Positions 17,975-25,886 of a DNA stretch of 64,000 bases are shown piece after piece. Made by a program: the position numbers and the translations under genes. Below the pieces are notes generated by a model, which saw only the letters and a list, made by a program, of their open reading frames with translations, was not told the DNA's origin and ran no database searches. The first letter of the stretch is position 1; every line of letters begins with the position of its first letter. The DNA is from Chthoniobacter flavus Ellin428 (GTDB lineage: Bacteria; Verrucomicrobiota; Verrucomicrobiia; Chthoniobacterales; Chthoniobacteraceae), in assembly GCF_000173075.1 (NCBI RefSeq), contig NZ_ABVL01000019.1, forward strand, positions 62,001-126,000, read 5' to 3'.

Positions 17975-19537
17975 ATGCACCCCATGGGCCGATCGCCCTC
18001 CCTTTCTTCGAGTCATGGATTCGCCATCGTGACGGCGGCCGCGGCGTGGGTTGCCTGGTGGTCGCTCGCTTTCTGGCCGCTCGCGAGCTTTTGGAACACG
18101 AGTCCGCAATACAGCTACGGGTGGTTGGTGCCTCCCCTGGCCCTTCTGCTGGCCTGGCGCCGGTGGCAGACCCGGCCCATGCCAGAGCAACCGACGAGCT
18201 GGGCAAGGTGGGTGATCTGGGTCTCTGCCGCGGTGGTTATGCCTGCCTGGATTATCGTCCAGCCGAACCCCGGATGGCGGCTCGTGCCCTGGCTGCTGGC
18301 TTTGAGCGCGGTGGCCGGCAGCGTCGGATTGTCCGCCCAAGCTGGAGGCAAGAGTTGGGCTCGGCACTTTGCTTTTCCCATCGCCTTTCCGCTCACCGCC
18401 GTTCCGTGGCCGAGCCATCCCGAGGAAGTCGTCGTCCAGGGGCTCATGCGTTTCGTTGCCGGAGCGACGGTGATGTTCATGAATCTCGCCGGTGTGCCCG
18501 CTATCCAGCGAGGGAATCTCGTCGAGGTCGCCACCGGAGTGCTTGGCGTGGATGAAGCGTGCAGCGGAGTGCGCTCGTTGCAAGCTTCCTTCATGGCGGC
18601 GCTCTTTCTCGGTGAATTCTATCGATTGAAAGTGAGATCGCGCGTGGCCTTGGTGGTCGTCGGGTTCGGTGCGGCGTTGCTCACCAATATTGCGCGCACG
18701 GCTTTCCTGTCGTACTCGGCCGCTCGAAATGGGATTGGTGCGGTCGGGCAATGGCACGATCCCGCAGGCTATACCGTTTTGACGATCTGCCTGATCCTGA
18801 TTGCCATCGTCGCCAACTGGCTCCGGCCGGACGATCGGGCAGACCAGCCAGCAGCCGAGACGGCTCCCCCGCATGCTTTGCCGCCGTACATCGGGCCGGT
18901 CATGGGGGGATGGCTGATTCTCGTCGTCATCGGTGCGCAGGCTTGGTACTCATCGAAGACGAAGGGTGAATCCTCGAACTGGACGCTCGTCCTGCCACCC
19001 GAAGCAAAGGAGGAACCGCTCTCCGCCAATACCTTGGGCCTGCTCGGATGTGACCGGACTCACGTGGCGCACTGGCGAAGCAGAACGGGCGCGCACTGGA
19101 CGTTGTTTTATCTCGAATGGTTTCCCAGTAACGGCCGTACCGCGCTGCTCGCGCGCGTGCACCGGCCGGAAGTCTGCCTCCCCAGCGCGGGTTGGAAGGA
19201 GGTGGCGCCGCGCCAATCCCTGACCGTTTCGGCGGCTGGTTTCGACCTGGTTTTCGAATCGATGCAATTTCGCGATGCCAAAGGCACCGACGCTTTCGTC
19301 TTTTACTGTCCGTGGGAGATTGTTCCGGGGCAACCGGGGCGCAACAGTGCGTTTAGCGACGATACGCGCACCGCCAGTCTTCGGCGGGTGTGGCGGCATG
19401 AGCGATTGCTCGGGCAGCAGACGGCTGAACTCATTGTCACCGGCCTCTCTTCACGGGCCGAAGCCGAAGCTTCATTGCGCGAGGAAATCCCTTCGCTCCT
19501 CCGGCGGGCGGAGGTAACTTCGACAGCGAAGAGATGA
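17975..19537 (+). CDS. Exosortase fused to an EpsI-like domain
   Basis: Counted from ATG 17975 this is a 520-residue protein. The first 290 residues are a multi-pass membrane domain with all three exosortase catalytic residues: Cys196 in 'VDEACSGVRSL', Arg241 in 'TNIARTAFLS' and His261 in 'GQWHDPAGY'. After another membrane helix ('GGWLILVVIGAQAW'), residues about 335-505 form an extracytoplasmic domain with 'HRPEVCLPSAGW', the signature of EpsI/exosortase C-terminal partner proteins. Exosortases cut PEP-CTERM tails in the inner membrane; targets here are 1-4728 and 15037-15852. ATG 17984 is an equally good start. The stop overlaps the next start by 4 nt (ATGA). Confidence 0.9.
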   Translation: MHPMGRSPSLSSSHGFAIVTAAAAWVAWWSLAFWPLASFWNTSPQYSYGWLVPPLALLLAWRRWQTRPMPEQPTSWARWVIWVSAAVVMPAWIIVQPNPGWRLVPWLLALSAVAGSVGLSAQAGGKSWARHFAFPIAFPLTAVPWPSHPEEVVVQGLMRFVAGATVMFMNLAGVPAIQRGNLVEVATGVLGVDEACSGVRSLQASFMAALFLGEFYRLKVRSRVALVVVGFGAALLTNIARTAFLSYSAARNGIGAVGQWHDPAGYTVLTICLILIAIVANWLRPDDRADQPAAETAPPHALPPYIGPVMGGWLILVVIGAQAWYSSKTKGESSNWTLVLPPEAKEEPLSANTLGLLGCDRTHVAHWRSRTGAHWTLFYLEWFPSNGRTALLARVHRPEVCLPSAGWKEVAPRQSLTVSAAGFDLVFESMQFRDAKGTDAFVFYCPWEIVPGQPGRNSAFSDDTRTASLRRVWRHERLLGQQTAELIVTGLSSRAEAEASLREEIPSLLRRAEVTSTAKR

Positions 19538-20166
19538 AGTCGAAGAGCACTTTGGGCTTTGGGTTCGTTGCTTGCCTCGTGGCATTCGCGTGGTGCGCCA
19601 ATGCCATCGATCTCACGCCGCACTTTTCGGATATGACGGTTGGCGGATTGGTTCAGCGCCGCATGTTTTTTGTCGATGGCAACCAGAAGGTCAGCGTGAA
19701 CATGGATTTTCAAACGCGAGTGGAGGCTGGCTCAGGTGGAGCCGTCTTTCGTTTTCTGCGCGTCCCCAACGCCTTTTTAATTCTGCGCCCGTCTCCCATG
19801 TCCGCCGACGAACCGTTCGTCGGTGTGTCACTGCTCCGGTATCGGGAAGCGGCGCACCGCTTCCTGCCGCCTGGTGTCGCGTCGGTCGAATCGCTCGAGG
19901 AAATTTCCGATCCGATTACGTCCCATGGATGGCACAGCTTTCGATTCGCCTACTCCTATATCGAGCAGGGCACTCCACGCATTTGCAGCGTGACGTTCAT
20001 CAACATCCGCCCGGAAGAGCAGATCGTGATGCTGGTTGCGGCGCCTTCCAAAGACTTCGACGATGCCGCCCATCGATCCTGGTTCATCGTCCGCACGTGG
20101 CAGGTGTTGCCCGCCGAAAACGGTCCGGCGGCGCCCTCGTCGGTGGAGGAGAATCCCGGTCGATAG
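19534..20166 (+). CDS. Exported protein coupled to exosortase, paralogue of 14344-14970
   Basis: This 210-residue protein has a signal peptide ('GFGFVACLVAFAWCANA') and begins 4 nt inside the exosortase gene, so it is translationally coupled to it. Its middle carries the same spaced motif set as the protein at 14344-14970 ('LRYREAA', 'PPG', 'HGWHSF', 'SYIEQGT', 'TFINI', 'KDFDDAA'). No known domain is recognised. Tight coupling suggests it works with the exosortase, for example as a periplasmic accessory factor; that is inference only. Confidence 0.8.
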   Translation: MKSKSTLGFGFVACLVAFAWCANAIDLTPHFSDMTVGGLVQRRMFFVDGNQKVSVNMDFQTRVEAGSGGAVFRFLRVPNAFLILRPSPMSADEPFVGVSLLRYREAAHRFLPPGVASVESLEEISDPITSHGWHSFRFAYSYIEQGTPRICSVTFINIRPEEQIVMLVAAPSKDFDDAAHRSWFIVRTWQVLPAENGPAAPSSVEENPGR

Positions 20167-20218
20167 GGACGGCGCGATTACCGGCAGGGCGGCCACAGAA
20201 CTCCGTGTCTACAGGACT

Positions 20219-21679
20219 CTACCGGATGTCTTCGATCCAACTGGCAACTTTGTAACCCAGATTGTTGCTGGTCGAGAGAGAGGCCAGTGACTCGTCGTAA
20301 TGATATCCGGCGCTGCCGCCCAGGCTCGCGCTGAGCATGATCAATGCACCCATGAAATCGCCGGTTCCCCAAACGGTGAGAGCATAAGAGGGCGCGTTGA
20401 CCATCCCGACAAAGGTGCCCGTGCCGGAAACCGTGAAGGTCCTCGTCGAGCCATCGGAAGGAGTGACTCCATTGACCGTGAGATAGGCGGCTCGATTGTT
20501 CTCGTTCTCAAAGGAGGAACCGCCGATGCTGACGTTGCCATCGACGTAGATGGTGGCGTGGACGCCCGCCAGTTGCTGGATGAAGGCATTGCCGGACATC
20601 GTGAGGTCTCCGGTTACCCAGATATTCACATAGCTGTCCTGAGTTTGCCCAACCACCGGCGGGGCCAGGATCAATTGTTTGGATTTTGAGCCGAGGTCGA
20701 TGGCGGAAACTTTGTAATTCGTCGGTGCGCTTTGCGTGCCCGCCACCAAGGTCAGCGGAGCCGCGAGGGTGCTGATCGATGCCGGTCCCGGCGTGGTGTA
20801 AGCGAATGTGGGATCCGATACCGCGCTGATGGTGGTGGAGTAATTATTGTAAACCGTGCCCTGGACTCCCTTCGTATTTTGCAGGACGCCGCCATTACTC
20901 GAGGCATTGCCATAAACCTTGTTATTACCCAAGTCCGATAGATTGCCGCTCGAATTGCTGGCGACGTCGCCGTGCATCTGGCGTTTGGAGGGGTCATACT
21001 GGCCGTTGGTCGACTTGGTCGGATCACTCGAATCAAAGCTGTCTGTAAACGAGGAACCGCCCAGCGTGATGCTTTGCTGCACGACCAGCGCGCGCCAAAA
21101 CATCCGCGCGGAGACCGGCTGAGCGATCGTTTCCACGGTGCGGGTCGTTTGGGGAAGATGCAGCGCGCCCGTGGTGGTATCTTTGTTGTAAGCAATCTTG
21201 CGCAGGAAGTTATTGTGATTCTTGGTCCCGGTTGCCGAGAGTTGGGACGGGGCATAACCTACTCTCCGCAAGCCGGGAACCTCGGTCGATCCGGAGGAAT
21301 GGATGCGATACCAAACCTGTCCGCTGCCATCGGTGATGCTGTTGTCGACTTTCACGTAGACATACATCTTGTTGTTCCCCTCGCCGGAATGGGCGGGAAG
21401 TGTGTCGCTGTAAGTCTTGGGAAAGGTGGTGGCGTCGGAGGGTGACCAGCCGGCCCAGGCGGTTGTGGGCGTTTTGACGGAGGCATTGAGAGCGTGCATC
21501 GCGATGTCCGTGCCGGATTCCGCGACGATGAGCGCCTCCTGCCAGCTCCCCGCGTTGGCGGAAGTCTGGTTGCGATTGTTGATGTAATAAAAAACGGATG
21601 CCGCCGCGAAAGAAAGGACAGCGATCGTGACCAATGCCATAGCCAGAGTGCTGCCTGTTTCGAAGTGACGTGTTTTCAT
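20219..21679 (-). CDS. Large pseudopilin-like protein (GspK/PilX-like), second set
   Basis: From ATG 21679 this is 486 residues. The start 'MKTRHFETGSTLAMALVTIAVLSFAA' is a basic leader, Gly, and a hydrophobic helix without Glu5, as in the large protein of the first set. The C-terminal half has repeated short beta units ('DLTMSGNAFIQQLAGVHATIYVDGNVSIGG', split here as two runs of strand) that recall polymer-forming bactofilin-like or PilX-associated domains. It is the last gene of a three-gene minus-strand operon, with a single base between it and the preceding stop. Confidence 0.7.
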   Translation of the reverse strand: MKTRHFETGSTLAMALVTIAVLSFAAASVFYYINNRNQTSANAGSWQEALIVAESGTDIAMHALNASVKTPTTAWAGWSPSDATTFPKTYSDTLPAHSGEGNNKMYVYVKVDNSITDGSGQVWYRIHSSGSTEVPGLRRVGYAPSQLSATGTKNHNNFLRKIAYNKDTTTGALHLPQTTRTVETIAQPVSARMFWRALVVQQSITLGGSSFTDSFDSSDPTKSTNGQYDPSKRQMHGDVASNSSGNLSDLGNNKVYGNASSNGGVLQNTKGVQGTVYNNYSTTISAVSDPTFAYTTPGPASISTLAAPLTLVAGTQSAPTNYKVSAIDLGSKSKQLILAPPVVGQTQDSYVNIWVTGDLTMSGNAFIQQLAGVHATIYVDGNVSIGGSSFENENNRAAYLTVNGVTPSDGSTRTFTVSGTGTFVGMVNAPSYALTVWGTGDFMGALIMLSASLGGSAGYHYDESLASLSTSNNLGYKVASWIEDIR

Positions 21680-21680
21680 T

Positions 21681-22301
21681 TCAATCGCGGCGGGTGTTGC
21701 GGACGGAAGTACTCCCGATGAGCGTTGTGTTGGCGCGGGCGCCACTGCTATTACGATCAAAGCCCGTGAGGTTTGGGGCGAAGGTGATGGTATAAGTGAC
21801 GATGGAAGTGAGATCCGCAAAGCTGCTTTGCAAGGTTTCAACAGAATCGGCGATCACGATGGTGTTGGTGGCGCCGGTAGCCCCGATCCATTGCTGGCGC
21901 AGAAGTTGTCCACCGCTCAGATAATAGGAGACGGTAATGGGCTTTGCCGGATCGCCGTAATTGACCTGTCCGTTGGTGATTGTGGGGCTCCGCAACGTAC
22001 CCGTGGGATTGCCTTGGGAGTCGTAAGCGGTATAGGTGTCGGGAACCGTCAGGGTGAGAGTCTGGTTATATTGCGAAACTGTCACTGTGTAGGCGCGGCG
22101 GAGGTCGCGCGCGACGTAATCCAGTGCCCTCATTTGATCGGTGGTGCCACGCGAGTAGTTCATGGCGCCGGAAAAGCTGCGCTGAAAGCCCACGGTGGCG
22201 GTGAGGAGCGCAGCGAACATGAAAGCACTGACCGCCATGGCTATCATGACCTCGGGGAGGGTGAAGGCGGCAGATGGGGAGGTGAAGTGAGCCGGCTTCA
22301 T
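21681..22301 (-). CDS. Minor pseudopilin, medium (GspJ/PilW-like), second set
   Basis: This 206-residue protein has the prepilin motif 'SAAFTLPEVMIAMAVSAFM', with Ala instead of Gly before the cleavage point and Glu at mature position 5. Ala at -1 is accepted by some prepilin peptidases. The rest is beta-rich ('SYYLSGGQLLRQQWIG'), as in PilW/GspJ proteins. Its ATG shares a base with the stop of the upstream pseudopilin gene. Confidence 0.8.
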   Translation of the reverse strand: MKPAHFTSPSAAFTLPEVMIAMAVSAFMFAALLTATVGFQRSFSGAMNYSRGTTDQMRALDYVARDLRRAYTVTVSQYNQTLTLTVPDTYTAYDSQGNPTGTLRSPTITNGQVNYGDPAKPITVSYYLSGGQLLRQQWIGATGATNTIVIADSVETLQSSFADLTSIVTYTITFAPNLTGFDRNSSGARANTTLIGSTSVRNTRRD

Positions 22302-22816
22302 CAGTTTTGTCCGAGAATGCCTCCCTGGCTGGCGATCAAGCGGACCACGCGAGTGTGCGGGACACTCTTAAAAGTGCTGTGCCAGTTCACTGTGATATCG
22401 ACTTGAATGGAGCTTTCCGCACTGAGGTTGCCGTTGCCGGGGAGGACCGTGGCGACATTGCCGCCGGCATCGCGTTGCACTTGAACCGTCTCCCCGTTTC
22501 CCAATGTCGAACCATAGGGATAGGCCGTGATCGTTTGCACGACATTCGGCAGGTGGCCGACGGTCGTGGAGTTCGCCATGATCGTTCCAGAAAGGTAGGC
22601 CGGGTCGGTAATCTGAGTCCATGTGGCGGTGCGAATCTGCTCGGCGAGATTGGTCGTCAGTTCGCTGGCCGAGCTGACGTCGATGCTGGATTTGAGGACG
22701 AACAAGCCCCGCCAGTTCATGTCGTACAAGCCGGCCAGGAAGATCGCTACGATGCCGCAGGCCAGCATCGCTTCGACCAGCGTGCTGCCGACGGTGGCGA
22801 AAGAGGACTTGCGCAT
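22301..22816 (-). CDS. Minor pseudopilin, small (GspI/PilV-like), second set
   Basis: This 171-residue protein starts 'MRKSSFATVGSTLVEAMLACGIVAIF': leader, Gly, 'STLVE' with Glu5 and a hydrophobic helix. It is the first gene of the minus-strand trio (small, medium, large), the mirror image of the plus-strand trio at 10934-14347. Neither set includes an assembly ATPase, inner-membrane platform protein, secretin or prepilin peptidase, so both would depend on machinery encoded elsewhere. Confidence 0.8.
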   Translation of the reverse strand: MRKSSFATVGSTLVEAMLACGIVAIFLAGLYDMNWRGLFVLKSSIDVSSASELTTNLAEQIRTATWTQITDPAYLSGTIMANSTTVGHLPNVVQTITAYPYGSTLGNGETVQVQRDAGGNVATVLPGNGNLSAESSIQVDITVNWHSTFKSVPHTRVVRLIASQGGILGQN

Positions 22817-22910
22817 AATCTAAAAGGAGCGAAACGGCGGCGATTGGATAAAAGCGATCGGCGACAAAATGTATTCAGCAGGCGACGTACCGAAGGCAAA
22901 ACGAGCTGCG

Positions 22911-22935
22911 ATTTCACGTATTATTACGTGGAAAT
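22911..22935. promoter_or_regulatory. Near-palindrome upstream of the second pseudopilin operon
   Basis: ATTTCACGTA (22911-22920) faces TACGTGGAAAT (22925-22935), which is complementary apart from one extra base, around TTAT. It lies 95 nt before the start of the minus-strand operon at 22816, in an otherwise featureless 293-bp gap. A regulator site is possible; no regulator gene is next to it. Confidence 0.35.
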
Positions 22936-23109
22936 GAAGCCCCATAGCGCCGGTGCGCCGCATTTTTGAGACACCAAACATGAAAAATCCGCGCCAATGG
23001 CTGAATTTAAATTCAGGATGAAAGGCGCCAGCGATATGCTGCCGGTGGACGTTTGGGAAGGGTCAGCGGCAGGGATGCCACTGCCACTGAAGGATCGAAT
23101 TGCGGCCGC

Positions 23110-23820
23110 CTACGTCCCGTCCGTACGGGAAGGGAGGAGCATCTGGAAGGTGGTCTTGCCGGGCTGGCTTTCGTAGCGCAGCACACCGCCCATTTGCTGG
23201 ACAAAGCCGGCGGTGACGGTAAGGCCGAGGCCGGTGGCGTTGGTCTTTTTCTTCGTGGAGAAGAAGGGCTGGAAGATGCGGTCGCGAATTTCCTCCGGGA
23301 TACCGGGACCGCTATCGGTCACCGAGATGGAGACCCATTGCAGCGCCTGTTTCGCCGGGGTGCCGGGCGGCTTTTTCGCGGAGCTGACGACGATGTGCAC
23401 GTTCCCGCCGGTGAAGGCGGCTTCGACCGCGTTGCGCACCACTTCGAAGATGGCCGACTTGACCCGCGTGGCGTCGCCCCAGATGGCGGGGAGCTGGTCC
23501 GGGCAGTCGAGATACAGCTTCGTGCCCGGGCCGCAGAGCGACTCGAACGACGGCATCAGCATGTGCAGAAAGTCGTGCAGATTGATCTCGCGCCAGACGA
23601 CCGCCGGCGGACGGACCAGCGAGTGGGTGCGGTCCATGAGCTCCGAAGCCGCGCGTGCGCCTTCCTTGATTTTGGCCAGGCCTTCGCGGGTCTCCTTGTC
23701 GAGCTTCTGGTTGTCCATGAGCAGACCGAGGTAGCCATTGAACAGGGTCAGGATGTTGTTCATTCGGTGCGCCAGCCCGCGCACGAGTTGGTCCTGAAAA
23801 TCCGAATGTTCGATCTGCAT
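23110..23820 (-). CDS. Small sensorless histidine kinase
   Basis: From ATG 23820 the protein has 236 residues. It is only a dimerisation/phospho-acceptor helix pair and an ATP-binding domain. His18 lies in 'RGLAHRMNNILTLFNGYLG'; the N box ('EVVRNAVEAA'), G1 ('TDSGPGIPEE'), F box ('FQPFFSTKK') and G2 ('TGLGLTVTAGFVQQMGG') follow. There is no membrane segment or sensor domain, so signal input must come from a partner. No response regulator is adjacent; the nearest ones are at 5170-6497. Upstream in-frame codons reach 24444 but are the antisense of birA and should be ignored. Confidence 0.85.
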   Translation of the reverse strand: MQIEHSDFQDQLVRGLAHRMNNILTLFNGYLGLLMDNQKLDKETREGLAKIKEGARAASELMDRTHSLVRPPAVVWREINLHDFLHMLMPSFESLCGPGTKLYLDCPDQLPAIWGDATRVKSAIFEVVRNAVEAAFTGGNVHIVVSSAKKPPGTPAKQALQWVSISVTDSGPGIPEEIRDRIFQPFFSTKKKTNATGLGLTVTAGFVQQMGGVLRYESQPGKTTFQMLLPSRTDGT

Positions 23821-23993
23821 GTAGGTCACAGATGAAAAAGCAGTTGTTATGCTTGGGTGACAACTCTTTTCGGAAGTGCCTGCGGAGTGTGCATTAAGGA
23901 GACGATTCGGCCTGATCGGCCAATGTGGCCCTGTAATTCGCCCGGCTCGGTTTCCAAAAATGAGACGAAACCGGCCTTTCCCGGGTTCGGAAG

Positions 23994-24971
23994 TCATGAG
24001 GGGATGATGGTGACTTCGCCTGCGCTGAGGCGGCTGAGGGTGCCATCGGAACGGCGCAGGAGCAGTTGGCCGTCGGGGTCGAGTTCCTCGGCCCGGCCTT
24101 CCAGGATGTTGTGGCCGGATTGCACCTGCACCCAATGGCCGAGCAGGAGGCTGCGCCGGCGGGCTGCGGCGATCATGGCGGGGAAATCCGCGAGGATCTG
24201 AGGGAAGCGGGTGCCGAGTTCGCGCAGCAGGTGTGCGGCGAGAGTAGGCCGGTCGATGAGACGGCCGGTGATCATGCTCAGGGAAGCGGCTTTCGTCGCG
24301 AGTTCGGGAGGGAATTCGGCCTGGCTCTGGTTGACGTTGACGCCGATGCCCACCACGGCGAACGGCCGGCCATTCACATCGGCGCCGCTTTCGGCCAGAA
24401 TGCCGGCGATCTTCCGACCGGAAAGATAGATGTCGTTCGGCCACTTGATCGATACGGGCAGGCCGAGGGAATTTTCAATGGTCGAGGCTAGCGAGACGGC
24501 GGCCCAGGTCGTGAGACGCGGCCAGGCGCTGGGCGGCAAATCGGGACGCATGAGCATCGAGAACCAGAGACCCCGATACGGCGCGGAAGCCCACGCACGC
24601 CCGAAGCGTCCACGCCCGGCGGTCTGGCGTTCGGCGAAGATGACGATGCCGCCTTCCGCACCCTGGCGCCCGCGTTGCATGGCGGAGTCGTTGGTCGACG
24701 CGGTCTCGGCGAAGACGACGATCTCGCGCGCCAGTTCGCAAGTGCCGAGGCGGGAGAAGATGTCGTCGGCGATCAAGCGATCCGGCGAACGCAAAAGCAG
24801 GAAGCCGAGCCCCGGGCGCTCCTCGATCTCGAATCCGGCGTCGCGTAATTCCTTCAGCCGCGCCTCGACCGTCGGAAGCGTGACCCGGAGCTGCGTGGCC
24901 AGATCGGTGGCGGGAAGATACACCTCCGATGCACGCAAAGCCGCGAGAATGCGCGCATCGAGCCCGCTCAT
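23994..24971 (-). CDS. birA: Biotin-protein ligase with N-terminal HTH (BirA)
   Basis: This 325-residue protein joins biotin to the acetyl-CoA carboxylase carrier protein. Residues 1-60 form a winged helix ('LATQLRVTLPTVEARLKEL'), so it is a bifunctional ligase and possible repressor of biotin genes. The biotinyl-AMP loop 'GRGRFG' (119-124) is preceded by 'AERQTA', and 'KWPNDIYL' (176-183) holds the catalytic Lys. A C-terminal SH3-like domain ends in 'LSAGEVTI'. The start ATG overlaps the nadC stop by 4 nt, giving a nadC-birA pair. No biotin operon is in the window. Confidence 0.95.
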   Translation of the reverse strand: MSGLDARILAALRASEVYLPATDLATQLRVTLPTVEARLKELRDAGFEIEERPGLGFLLLRSPDRLIADDIFSRLGTCELAREIVVFAETASTNDSAMQRGRQGAEGGIVIFAERQTAGRGRFGRAWASAPYRGLWFSMLMRPDLPPSAWPRLTTWAAVSLASTIENSLGLPVSIKWPNDIYLSGRKIAGILAESGADVNGRPFAVVGIGVNVNQSQAEFPPELATKAASLSMITGRLIDRPTLAAHLLRELGTRFPQILADFPAMIAAARRRSLLLGHWVQVQSGHNILEGRAEELDPDGQLLLRRSDGTLSRLSAGEVTIIPS

Positions 24972-25843
24972 GTCAGTTCCAGCGAGAAATCGACCGCGCG
25001 TGCGGAGTGGGTGAGCGCGCCGACGGAGATGAAATCCACGCCGGTCGCCGCGATCCCGGCGATCGTCTCCAGCGTGACGCCGCCGCTGGCTTCCAACTGC
25101 ACGCGCCCCGCGGTGAACCGCACCGCTTCGGCCATCTCCGCAGGCTGCATGTTATCGAGCAGGATCACGTCCACGCCCATCAAAGTCAGGAAGCGGCGCA
25201 CTTGCTCCAACGTGTCGGCCTCGAGCTCGATGCGCAGGCCGGGGTTTTCCGCGAGGCAGGTGCGGATGGCCTCTTGCAGGTGGCGCAGCTCCGTTTCCGC
25301 CGCGAGGTGATTGTCCTTCACCATCACCATGTCGAAAAGTCCGAAGCGGTGATTTTGCCCGCCGCCCGCGACGACGGCCGCTTTCTCCAGCGCGCGCAGG
25401 CCCGGCGTGGTCTTGCGTGTGTCGAGGATGCGCGCCTTCGTGCCGCTGACGGCGTCGACGTATTTGCGCGTGAGAGTGGCGACGCCGGAGAGGCGCTGGA
25501 GGAAATTGAGCGCGACTCGCTCGGCGGTCAGGATCGAGCGTACCGAACCGGCGATCTCGAGCACGGTCTGCCCGATTTCCAAACGGCTGCCGGAAGCGCG
25601 CACGATGGTGATATCGAGCTGGGGATCCACGCGCTTGAAGACCTCGGCCGCGGTCTCCACACCGGCGGCGACGGACGGTTCCTTGGCGAAAATGCGTCCG
25701 CTCCGGCGATCGAGCCCCACGAAATAGCGCGAGGTGAGATCACCGCGCCCGATATCCTCGGCGAGCGCGATCGCGATGGGATCGTGCGTCGTCCTGGCGG
25801 CGACGGGCAAAACGTGAAGGGACGGCTGGGACGGTTCAGGCAC
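24968..25843 (-). CDS. nadC: Nicotinate-nucleotide pyrophosphorylase (carboxylating)
   Basis: This 291-residue enzyme converts quinolinate and PRPP to nicotinate mononucleotide in de novo NAD synthesis. The motifs are 'AEDIGRGDLTS' near the start, 'LNFLQRLSGVAT', 'DTRKTTPGLRALEKAAV' with substrate-binding Arg and Lys, 'GGGQNHRFGL', 'VMVKDNHL' and 'VQLEASGGV'. Length is normal. It precedes birA with a 4-nt overlap. nadA and nadB are not in the window. Confidence 0.96.
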   Translation of the reverse strand: MPEPSQPSLHVLPVAARTTHDPIAIALAEDIGRGDLTSRYFVGLDRRSGRIFAKEPSVAAGVETAAEVFKRVDPQLDITIVRASGSRLEIGQTVLEIAGSVRSILTAERVALNFLQRLSGVATLTRKYVDAVSGTKARILDTRKTTPGLRALEKAAVVAGGGQNHRFGLFDMVMVKDNHLAAETELRHLQEAIRTCLAENPGLRIELEADTLEQVRRFLTLMGVDVILLDNMQPAEMAEAVRFTAGRVQLEASGGVTLETIAGIAATGVDFISVGALTHSARAVDFSLELT

Positions 25844-25886
25844 GCCTGTTATCTACGGGCCGTTCATCATCGAGGGCAATGCCCAA

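Noticed and set aside
23821..24444. N-terminal extension of the histidine kinase
   Set aside because: The in-frame upstream codons are antisense to birA and Arg/Pro/His-rich; the phospho-acceptor helix begins shortly after ATG 23820.
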